Origin: Bacteroidota bacterium
GTDB lineage: Bacteria; Bacteroidota; Bacteroidia; Bacteroidales; F082
Direction: 5' to 3'
Assembly: GCA_024280235.1 (NCBI GenBank)
Contig: JAJRQN010000012.1
Span: 1-33,525, forward strand
DNA: 33,525 nt
Part shown: positions 7,808-15,076 of the stretch, piece after piece
Layout of the letters: each line of letters begins with the position of its first letter
Position numbering within the stretch: the stretch's first letter is position 1
The notes under the pieces: model-generated
Databases searched by the model: none
The model's input: only the letters and a program-made list of their open reading frames with translations
Told to the model about the DNA's origin: nothing
Position numbers and translations under genes: made by a program

Positions 7808-7988
7808 CCCGCCTCAGGCGGGAACACACAGGAAAATGATTATTCTGCAAAAAAAATAATCCATGAATTTCACGAATTTAACGAATGTTTTTCGCTTGCG
7901 AAAAACTAAAATCCGCTTAATCCCCCGAAATAATCGGGGCAAGCTGTGTAATCCGCCTGTCCCGCCTGTTGATACAACAGCAAGCGGG
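7808..7988. repeat. Cluster of four short hairpins
   Basis: CCCGCC/GGCGGG at 7808-7822; GTTTTTCGC/GCGAAAAAC at 7887-7906 (perfect 9 bp, 2-nt loop); CCCCGA/TCGGGG at 7923-7939; and a nested stem at 7961-7988 in which CTGTTG pairs with CAACAG inside an outer CCCGC/GCGGG. Confidence 0.6.
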
Positions 7989-8002
7989 GATGATAAATAT
8001 AC

Positions 8003-8038
8003 TATATTTGATAACAGTTAATTACGAAATTATAAACA
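8003..8038 (+). repeat. 36-nt conserved repeat tail, diverged copy 3
   Basis: The last 18 nt (ATTACGAAATTATAAACA) differ from copy 1 at one base. The first 18 are poorly conserved. It lies 115 bp upstream of purE. Confidence 0.5.
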
Positions 8039-8102
8039 CATAAAAACATAAGGTTCTAACCATTAACCTTATTAATATTCCGAATATGTACCGGTGTATG
8101 TG

Positions 8103-8135
8103 TTGTACTTTACATTCAGGAAATACTTACTTTTG
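8103..8135 (+). promoter_or_regulatory. Promoter for purE
   Basis: TTG at 8103-8105, a 22-bp spacer and TACTTTTG at 8128-8135, an exact -7 match, 17 nt before the purE ATG. Confidence 0.5.
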
Positions 8136-8152
8136 TAAAAAACTAAAAGCTT

Positions 8153-8659
8153 ATGAAACCACGCGTAAGTATCATTATGGGAAGCACTTCCGATTTGAAA
8201 ATCATGGAAAAAGCAGCCCTGTTTTTTGATGAGATAGAGATTCCTTTTGAGATGAATGCCCTTTCGGCACATCGTACCCCTGAAGCGGTGGAAGATTTTA
8301 CTAAAAATGCAGAAAAGAGAGGCCTTCAGGTGATTATTGCCGGTGCCGGTATGGCTGCACACCTGCCGGGGGTTATTGCTGCTTCAACAAATCTCCCGGT
8401 CATCGGCGTTCCCATCAATGCCACGTTGGATGGTATGGATGCGCTACTCGCCATCGTTCAAATGCCTCCCGGAATTCCTGTGGCAACGGTGGGTATCAAC
8501 AATGCGCTCAATGCTGCTATCCTTGCTGCTCAAATGTTGGCTGTGGAAGATGAAAATATTCGTGCTAAACTCAAAATTTACAAATCAGGTCTGAAACAAA
8601 AAATCGAAAAAGCCAACACGGAATTACAAGCGCTGAAATATCGTTTTAAAACCAATTAA
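8153..8659 (+). CDS. purE: N5-carboxyaminoimidazole ribonucleotide mutase (PurE class I)
   Basis: 168 residues, the normal length for class I PurE, which moves the carboxyl group of N5-CAIR to form CAIR in de novo purine synthesis. Recognisable blocks are IIMGSTSDLKIMEKAA, the SAHRTPE loop with the catalytic histidine, IIAGAGMAAHLPGVIAA, and GIPVATVGINNALNAAILAAQML. The product forms an octamer in the family. No purK follows, so the ATP-dependent partner is elsewhere. The gene has its own promoter and the next gene begins about 100 bp later with a separate -7 box. Confidence 0.96.
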   Translation: MKPRVSIIMGSTSDLKIMEKAALFFDEIEIPFEMNALSAHRTPEAVEDFTKNAEKRGLQVIIAGAGMAAHLPGVIAASTNLPVIGVPINATLDGMDALLAIVQMPPGIPVATVGINNALNAAILAAQMLAVEDENIRAKLKIYKSGLKQKIEKANTELQALKYRFKTN

Positions 8660-8738
8660 TAAGTATTCCTAACATTCTTTGGCTGGCTTTCTCTTTCTTG
8701 TTTTACCGTTTTGTGTCTGTTTCTTCCATAGAATATTC

Positions 8739-8746
8739 TACCTTTG
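8739..8746 (+). promoter_or_regulatory. -7 box of the pdxA promoter
   Basis: TACCTTTG matches TAnnTTTG exactly and lies 18 nt before the pdxA ATG. The nearest TTTG (8710-8713) is 25 bp away, longer than usual. Confidence 0.5.
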
Positions 8747-8764
8747 TAACTTAATTTTAATACA

Positions 8765-9853
8765 ATGATAAAGGAACGTTTGAAAGGAAAAACGGTTCCC
8801 GTTCGCGTGGGCGTTACCCATGGCGATTATAACGGGATAAGTTACGAGGTGATGATTAAGGCCTTAATGGATAGTCGTTTATACGAATTATTTACACCCG
8901 TTATTTACGGGTTGCCTCGTGTGATTGGCTTTCATCGCAAGCATATGCATCTTTCCGATTTCAATTATAATGTTATTTCCAATATCTCGAAATTAACGCC
9001 AAGAAAATTGAACATTCGCAGTATCAGCGACGATGAGGTAAAAATTGAATTTGGGAAATCTACTCAGCTTGCCGGCGAATATGCTTTTCAGGCTTTGGAA
9101 ACTGCTGTAAAAGATTTACGGGATAAAAAGATAGATATTCTGGTTACAGCTCCCATAAACAAGGAAAATATTCATTCGGAAAAGTTTAATTTTCAGGGAC
9201 ATACAGAATACCTCACGCAACGCTTCGGTGCTGAGAACTCGTTGATGCTCATGGTTTCCAATCATCTGAGAGTGGGTACTGTTACCAACCATGTACCCAT
9301 TAGCGAAGTGGCCGGTGCTATTACCGAAGAACTTATTCTTACCAAACTCGCCATACTGAACGATTCGTTGAAAAAGGATTTCCTCATTGTCAAGCCTAAA
9401 ATAGCCGTGTTGGGATTGAATCCTCATGCCGGCGATAAAGGGGTAATTGGCACCGAAGATGAATTGCTCATTCATGCTGCAATTGTTAAGGCTAAGAAAT
9501 AAGGTGTTCTGGCTTTCGGCCCTTTTCCTGCTGATGGATTTTTCGGCGCCGGCAGCTATACGAAATACGATGCTGTTTTGGCCATGTATCACGATCAGGG
9601 ACTGATTCCTTTCAAGTTGCTGGCTTTGGACAGCGGCGTAAACTATACGGCAGGGTTGCCCATTGTGCGTACTTCACCCGACCACGGAACAGCTTACGAT
9701 ATTGCCGGTGAAAATGTGGCTTCTCCGGTTTCCATGCGGCAGGCAGTATATCTCGGAATAGATATTTACAGAAATAGGCAAAAATGGGAAGCAATGAATG
9801 CAAACCCTTTGTCGGTCAGTGCACAGGAAAACAGCCGGTTACCTAAGTCTTGA
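8765..9853 (+). pseudogene. pdxA: 4-hydroxythreonine-4-phosphate dehydrogenase, interrupted by one in-frame TAA
   Basis: The enzyme oxidises 4-phosphohydroxy-L-threonine in the DXP-dependent vitamin B6 pathway. Codons 1-245 give VRVGVTHGDYNGISYEVMIKAL through GLNPHAGDKGVIG and stop at TAA (9500-9502). The same frame then continues at once with [38 protein letters not shown] and [19 protein letters not shown]. Read through, the product would be 362 residues, the normal length, and all three metal-binding histidine motifs (GHTEYL, NPHAGD, YHDQG) are present. There is no frameshift or deletion. The only damage is one codon between helix residues KAKK and GV, a place where homologues have a variable polar residue. 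The downstream part has no good start of its own until ATG 9578. Either a recent nonsense mutation or a base error in the sequence explains this; residue quality elsewhere argues against old decay. Confidence 0.88.
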
Positions 9854-9900
9854 TTTTTTACCTGATAGGGTCTGTTTTCACCTGATGATAACAAAAAACT

Positions 9901-11409
9901 ATGTTACACAAACAATATTCGGGAGATGAGCTGGTCGCAGTGATGAAAGCAACACTCTTTTCACCTGATGTTTTGGCCATTAACGTTGAAGATATTCTTA
10001 TTGACAGCCGCAGGTTTATCCGTGCCGAAAAATGTCTGTTTTTTGCTCTCTCGGGGAAAAGAAATGATGGCCAAAAATATGTTAACGGACTTTACAAAAA
10101 AGGAATACGCTATTTTGTAGTCCCTAATAGTTTTTCTGCTGTTTCCGGTATGGAAGATGCGTCATTTTTTCGTGTGTCCGATACACTGAAAGCGTTACAA
10201 CAGCTCGCTGCATATCATCGCAGTCAGTTTGATATTCCGGTTATTGGTATTACAGGTAGCAATGGGAAGACTATTGTGAAAGAGTGGCTTTTTCAGTTGA
10301 TGAGTCCGGACAAAAAAATCGTACGTAGTCCGAAAAGTTATAATTCTCAAATCGGAGTACCACTGTCGGTATGGCAAATGAACCGGCAAAATGAATTGGC
10401 TATTTTCGAAGCCGGCATATCCCGTCCCAACGAGATGGAGCATCTGCAAACTATCATCCAACCCACTTTGGGCATTTTTACCAATATCGGCGAAGCTCAC
10501 AGCGAAGGATTTATCAACATGGCTCAGAAAGTTGGTGAAAAGCTGAAACTCTTTCCGCGTGTTGACACTTTGATATACAACAATGATCAAAAGGAGTTGT
10601 TGGAAGTCATTATTCGTACAGGTATTCTCGAAAATCTCAATACATTCACATGGGGCAGGGATGATAACAGCAACCTGCGCATTGTTGAAAAACGAACGGA
10701 GGAGACATTAACAAAAATTTTTGCCGATTATCAAGCGGAAAAAATCGCTGTTACCATCCCTTTTACAGATGCTGCTTCTGTTGAGAATGCAATTCATTGC
10801 TGGGCCGTCATGCTGATCCTGGGATATGACCATAAGGTTATCAACAGACGTATGGCAGCGTTGACGCCTATCGCCATGCGCCTCGAACAAAAGGAAGGCG
10901 TTAACAACTGCACCATCATCAATGATGCTTATAATTCCGACTATAATTCACTTACTATTGCGCTGGATTTTATGCAGCAGCAAAATCAGCACAAGGAAAA
11001 AGTAGTGATTCTTTCGGATATTCTGCAAAGTGGTCGTGGCGAAGAAGACTTATATGGAAATGTTGCCGGACTGTTAAAACAAAAAGGTATTTCCCGGATT
11101 ATCGGCATCGGCGTTGCTATCTCGCGTCATGCGGGATTGTTTGAAATAGAAAAAGATTTCTTCCCGACAACCCGCGATTTTCTTGCCGGTTTTCCCATGG
11201 CTTCCTTTCGCAATGAAACCATTCTGCTGAAAGGAGCCAGAGTTTTTGAATTTGAACGTATCAACCGGTTGCTACAGCAAAAGGTTCACGAAACTGTTTT
11301 CGAAATCAATCTGAGTGCACTCATCGAAAATCTCAACTTCTTCCGCTCAAAACTAAAACCAAAAACCAAAGTTATGGCTATGGTAAAAGCTTTTTCGTAT
11401 GGAAGCTGA
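9901..11409 (+). CDS. murF: MurF portion of the fusion, as it would be translated to the TGA
   Basis: If the TGA is real, 502 residues are made: the whole UDP-N-acetylmuramoyl-tripeptide:D-alanyl-D-alanine ligase domain plus about 45 residues of racemase. The ATP-binding loop GITGSNGKTIVKEWL (about residues 113-127), the central motif FEAGISRPNEMEHLQ, TLGIFTNIGEAHSEGF and the C-terminal domain marker NDAYNSDYNSLTIALDF are present, so the ligase could still work in the cytoplasm. It begins 47 bp after the pdxA frame ends, with no clear promoter between them, so co-transcription with pdxA is likely. Confidence 0.8.
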   Translation: MLHKQYSGDELVAVMKATLFSPDVLAINVEDILIDSRRFIRAEKCLFFALSGKRNDGQKYVNGLYKKGIRYFVVPNSFSAVSGMEDASFFRVSDTLKALQQLAAYHRSQFDIPVIGITGSNGKTIVKEWLFQLMSPDKKIVRSPKSYNSQIGVPLSVWQMNRQNELAIFEAGISRPNEMEHLQTIIQPTLGIFTNIGEAHSEGFINMAQKVGEKLKLFPRVDTLIYNNDQKELLEVIIRTGILENLNTFTWGRDDNSNLRIVEKRTEETLTKIFADYQAEKIAVTIPFTDAASVENAIHCWAVMLILGYDHKVINRRMAALTPIAMRLEQKEGVNNCTIINDAYNSDYNSLTIALDFMQQQNQHKEKVVILSDILQSGRGEEDLYGNVAGLLKQKGISRIIGIGVAISRHAGLFEIEKDFFPTTRDFLAGFPMASFRNETILLKGARVFEFERINRLLQQKVHETVFEINLSALIENLNFFRSKLKPKTKVMAMVKAFSYGS

Positions 11410-12393
11410 AGTTTTGAAATTGCCAATGTACTTCAATTCTATCAGGTGGATTATCTTGCCGTGGCTTATGTGGACGAAGGGGTTGAGCTGCGCAATGCAG
11501 GTATCCGGCTGCCCATAATGGTGATGAATCCCGAAGAGTATGCCTTTGATTTAATGATAAAGCATCAGCTTGAGCCGGAGATTTTTAGTTTTCGTGCACT
11601 GCAAATGCTGGAAAAAGCCATCCGGAAGAACCATCTGCCGCAAAACAAACCGGTTAAAATTCATTTGAAACTCGAAACAGGGATGCACCGGCTGGGCTTT
11701 CAGGAAGAAGATGTGGATGAATTGATATCGCGTCTCAATGGCAATCCGCTGATTTATGTTCAGTCTGTATTTTCTCATCTTGCGGGGAGCGACAAACCTG
11801 CTCTGGACGACTTTACCCGGATGCAGATTGCGCATTTTCAGAAAGTTGCACAGAAGCTAAAGGAAAATCTGCCCGGGCCTTTTATGATGCATTTGCTCAA
11901 TTCTGCCGGTGTAAGTCGTTTTCCGGAAGCACAATTCGATATGGTACGTCTTGGCATTGGCTTGTATGGTATTTCTTCGTACAAGGAGACAGCGGACAGG
12001 TTACGAGATGTTACCAGTCTGCGAACGGAAATTACTCAAATAAAAAATGTCAAGGCGGGAGAGTCGGTAGGCTATAACCGTAGTTTTATTGCGAAAAAAG
12101 AACATCGCATTGCCACTGTTTCTGTGGGCTATGCAGATGGGCTGTTTCGTTTGCTGGGAAATGGTAATTTTTCGTTTTGGATAAAAGGAAAACCAGCGTT
12201 AGTGATTGGCGATATCTGCATGGATATGTGTATGATTGATGTAACCGGAATGAAAGTAAAAGAGGGTGATACGGTATTTGTCTTCAACGCCGAACATCCC
12301 GTAATTGAACTTGCAGAAGCGGCAAAAACGATTCCCTATGAGGTGCTTAGCCGCATCTCGCGCAGGGTAAAACGGGTGTATTTTTATGAGTAG
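9901..12393 (+). pseudogene. Bifunctional MurF / alanine racemase fusion, interrupted by one in-frame TGA
   Basis: Bacteroidota commonly fuse MurF (adds D-Ala-D-Ala to the UDP-MurNAc tripeptide) to alanine racemase (makes D-Ala). Here one frame spans both: MurF about residues 1-455 and Alr about 460-830. It is broken by TGA at 11407-11409 (codon 503). The interruption falls just after the Alr PLP-lysine motif MVKAFSYGS (Lys496). The frame resumes with SFEIANVLQFYQVDYLAVAYVDEGVELR, so TGA stands where the family has glycine (SYGSGSFE); GGA to TGA is a single G-to-T change. Downstream Alr motifs are intact: KLETGMHRLGF, LNSAGVSRFPE, GYNRSF, VSVGYADGL and ICMDMCMIDVT. As D-alanine synthesis is normally essential, a sequence error or a very recent mutation is more likely than old decay. 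Confidence 0.9.
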
Positions 12394-12473
12394 AGGTACA
12401 TGTAGAATTGTTGTAATTTAGATGCACTTTTAATATAGGAGTTAAAAAGAAACAAAACCTGAACAACTACCAA

Positions 12474-14024
12474 ATGAAAAATAGTAAATTCTATTTTCCA
12501 AAATATTCCCTCTTACTTTTGCTGGCTTTGCTAACTGTTCTCTTTTTTATCTACGGTTTTGATACTATTTTATTTCTGCACCCACAAAGTGTTCATCAGT
12601 GGCGGCAATGCGATTGTCTCTCATTTTCGCAAAATTATTATCACAACGATGGAACTTTTTTTGCACCGGTTATCAATTATCTCGGCAGGGATGGAGATGG
12701 CAAAACAGTTTCCGATTTTCCTCTTCTTTATTACAGTATTGGAAAGCTTTGGAAAATAACGGGTTACCATGAATATGTGTATCGACTTATTGTTTTGATT
12801 ATCAGTATTTCCGGTTTAGTTGCTCTCGCAAAAACGGTAGAAGGTATTCTGAAAGACAGCTTTATGGGAATATTTACAGCGCTTATCCTCTTTAGTTCTA
12901 CCATATTCGTTTACTATTCCAATAATTTTCTGATGAATGTGCCCGCTTTTGGTTTCGCATTGATGGCGTTGTATTTCTTCTACAGGTTTTATGATTCCGG
13001 AAAGAATAAATTTCTCTATCTCTCAATGTTATTTTTCCTTATTGGGGGGTTACTTAAAACCCCATCACTTATGGGCTTTGTAGCTATTCTTGGAATTTAT
13101 TTTCTGGAGCAAATATCGCCTCTCAGATTTGGGAAAAACGGTAGGTTGTTTCCCCGGCCTAAAAGTCAGGCTCTTCCTTTGCTTATGGTAATTCTACTTA
13201 TTGCCCTTTGGTACGGGTATGCTGCTTCGTATAATGAAAAACACAATACCGGTATCTTTTTGATAGGAATTTTGCCAATTTGGGATATTAGTAAAGCCCA
13301 TATTCTTGATATTATCCATTTTGCAAGAATTTTGTGGTTAAGTAGTTACCATAGTAAAATCATGCAAGGTATCGCCATCGTTCTATTCTTTTTTGTACTG
13401 TTTTCTTATAAAAAGACGCACAAATTTCTGTGGTATTTTATGACCTTTCTCGGATTAGGATTTATTTTGTACCTGATGCTGTTTTTTCAGGTTTTTAATC
13501 ATCACGATTACTATTTGATCAACCAGCTTATATTTATGGTAAGTATTTTTACGGCGTTTTTTTATCTTCTGAAGTATTCTTTTCCAAAGATTTTTGGCAG
13601 TATGACCTTTCGAATAATACTGCTCTTATTGCTGGCTTATAATGTAAAGGTATGTGCGAAAAACATCCATGACCGTTACCATGTAAATTGGCTTAATCCT
13701 TATTTGACGGACACAAAAGAGTTGGTGAACATTACACCATATTTACGTTCGCTTGGGATAAAACGGACAGACCCTATGCTGGTGGAGCAGGATCCCAGTT
13801 TTGATATTACCTTATATTTTATGGATCAGAAAGGCTACACCACTTTTGGCGGCCGATTCAGGGATAGTCTGGAAATCAGGAAAGAGATTAAGAAAGATTT
13901 GAAATATATGATGGTTACGGATAGCAGCCTTTTAAAACGACCTTATTTACAACCATTTATTCATCATCAAATTGGCCGCTGGAATAAATTTTATATTTTC
14001 AAACTAAACCATAGAAACAAGTAA
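12474..14024 (+). CDS. Polytopic membrane glycosyltransferase, GT39/GT-C-like
   Basis: 516 residues with about a dozen hydrophobic segments beginning at residue 13 (LLLLLALLTVLFFIYGF). The first periplasmic loop, HPQSVHQWRQCDCLSFSQNYY, resembles the loop of family 39 / GT-C transferases (QWRQ followed by a catalytic acidic residue), which use polyprenyl-phosphate sugars at the outer face of the inner membrane. A charged, soluble C-terminal tail follows the last membrane segment near residue 390. It is the first of three consecutive envelope glycosylation genes (with 14111 and 15077). The GT2 neighbour would make the lipid-linked sugar that this protein uses; that link is inference. Donor and acceptor are unknown. 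Confidence 0.7.
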   Translation: MKNSKFYFPKYSLLLLLALLTVLFFIYGFDTILFLHPQSVHQWRQCDCLSFSQNYYHNDGTFFAPVINYLGRDGDGKTVSDFPLLYYSIGKLWKITGYHEYVYRLIVLIISISGLVALAKTVEGILKDSFMGIFTALILFSSTIFVYYSNNFLMNVPAFGFALMALYFFYRFYDSGKNKFLYLSMLFFLIGGLLKTPSLMGFVAILGIYFLEQISPLRFGKNGRLFPRPKSQALPLLMVILLIALWYGYAASYNEKHNTGIFLIGILPIWDISKAHILDIIHFARILWLSSYHSKIMQGIAIVLFFFVLFSYKKTHKFLWYFMTFLGLGFILYLMLFFQVFNHHDYYLINQLIFMVSIFTAFFYLLKYSFPKIFGSMTFRIILLLLLAYNVKVCAKNIHDRYHVNWLNPYLTDTKELVNITPYLRSLGIKRTDPMLVEQDPSFDITLYFMDQKGYTTFGGRFRDSLEIRKEIKKDLKYMMVTDSSLLKRPYLQPFIHHQIGRWNKFYIFKLNHRNK

Positions 14025-14038
14025 TAGGGTATTTGCTA

Positions 14039-14067
14039 TTGTCAAATACTTTTTTTGATTACTTTCG
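14039..14067 (+). promoter_or_regulatory. Possible promoter for the GT2 gene
   Basis: TTG at 14039-14041, an 18-bp spacer and TACTTTCG at 14060-14067 (7 of 8 to the -7 consensus). Confidence 0.3.
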
Positions 14068-14110
14068 TTAAGGGAACCGTCATTATACTTTGACATATAA
14101 ATCAGAATTT

Positions 14111-15073
14111 ATGAAAATTGCAGTTGTGATACCAGCTTACAAAGTGAAGGATCAAATACTTACAGTTTTAAATGAGATAGATGAAATGGTGAGTTACATC
14201 ATTGTAGTAGATGACAATTGTCCTCAGAAAACAGGAGAATGGGTTGAAAAAAATGTACTGGATAATCGGCTGATTGTATTATACCATGATAAAAATAAGG
14301 GTGTTGGAGGAGCTGTCAAAACAGGGTTCAAAAAAGCGTTGGAGCTATCTGTTGATATAGTTGTTAAAATTGATGGCGATGGACAAATGGATACTAAGTT
14401 TTTACCAACTCTTATTGAACCAATAATACAAGGACGTAGTGACTTTACAAAGGGAAATAGATTTTTCTTTTTGTCAGAGTTAAAGGAAATGCCTTTTTTA
14501 AGGCTTGCAGGAAACAGTATTTTATCATTCGTTAATAAAATAGTAAATGGATATTGGAATATCATGGATCCGACAAATGGTTTTATTGCGGTTCATACCT
14601 CCTCTTTATCGCTGATTTCGATAGAAAAGTTATCCGACCGCTATTTCTTTGAAAGTGATTTATTGTTTCGCATGGGAACTATCAGAGCTGTTGTTACAGA
14701 TATTCCTATGGCTCCGAAGTATGAAAATGAAACGAGTAGCCTGAATATTGCCAAGGTGTTGTTTGAATTCCCTCCAAAATATGCAGTGCGCTTTTTTAAA
14801 AGGTTGTTTTATCAATATTTTTTGCGTGATTTTAATATAGGGTCGCTGGAACTTATACTCGGATTCCTGCTATTTTCTTTTGGAGTTGTTTTTGGTGCTG
14901 TAAAATGGTTTCATGCATTAGCAACCAATATTCCTACCCCAACAGGGACTGTAATGCTTTCGGTTTTACCCATTATTTTGGGGTTTCAGTTGTTGTTGTC
15001 TTTTGTAACTTTTGATATGGCCAGTTTGCCGAAATCTCCGATACAACTTGCTTTTCCTAATTCAAGAAATTAG
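14111..15073 (+). CDS. GT2 family glycosyltransferase, polyprenyl-phosphate sugar synthase-like
   Basis: 320 residues starting at ATG 14111 (MKIAVVIPAYKVKDQILTVLNEI); an upstream TTG at 14090 would add seven unconvincing residues. The catalytic N-terminal domain carries IVVDDNCPQKTGEWV, NKGVGGAVKTGFKKAL and VVKIDGDGQMD, the DxD motif of DPM1/GtrB-like enzymes, which transfer a sugar from a nucleotide to undecaprenyl phosphate. Two hydrophobic segments at the C-terminus (LELILGFLLFSFGVVFGAV and VMLSVLPIILGFQLLLSFV) anchor it in the membrane, as in GtrB. The next gene starts 3 bp after its stop, so the two are co-translated. It probably supplies the lipid-linked donor for one or both flanking GT-C-like proteins. 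Confidence 0.88.
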   Translation: MKIAVVIPAYKVKDQILTVLNEIDEMVSYIIVVDDNCPQKTGEWVEKNVLDNRLIVLYHDKNKGVGGAVKTGFKKALELSVDIVVKIDGDGQMDTKFLPTLIEPIIQGRSDFTKGNRFFFLSELKEMPFLRLAGNSILSFVNKIVNGYWNIMDPTNGFIAVHTSSLSLISIEKLSDRYFFESDLLFRMGTIRAVVTDIPMAPKYENETSSLNIAKVLFEFPPKYAVRFFKRLFYQYFLRDFNIGSLELILGFLLFSFGVVFGAVKWFHALATNIPTPTGTVMLSVLPIILGFQLLLSFVTFDMASLPKSPIQLAFPNSRN

Positions 15074-15076
15074 CCA

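Larger units (their letters stand above)
7448..8102. other. Gene-free repeat-rich region between hpt and purE
   Basis: About 650 bp without a credible gene. From 7498 to 7592 the plus strand is a purine-rich tract with repeated GGGTTGGAGG and GGGTTGAAG units. From 7663 to 7988 it is a series of separate hairpins (listed individually). 7755-7790 and 8003-8038 are copies of the 36-nt tail also found before rmlB. Short open frames here have no family features and follow the repeats. Confidence 0.6.

Noticed and set aside
7792-7836. Small gene starting at the ATG after repeat copy 2
   Set aside because: The frame has only about 14 codons and runs through a hairpin; there is no ribosome site.
11407-11409. 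Alternative genetic code with TGA as glycine, or selenocysteine
   Set aside because: TGA ends rpmB and the pdxA frame at their normal C-termini, the pdxA interruption is TAA, and gene content is Bacteroidota, which uses the standard code. The position is glycine in the family, not cysteine, and no selenocysteine gene or element is seen.
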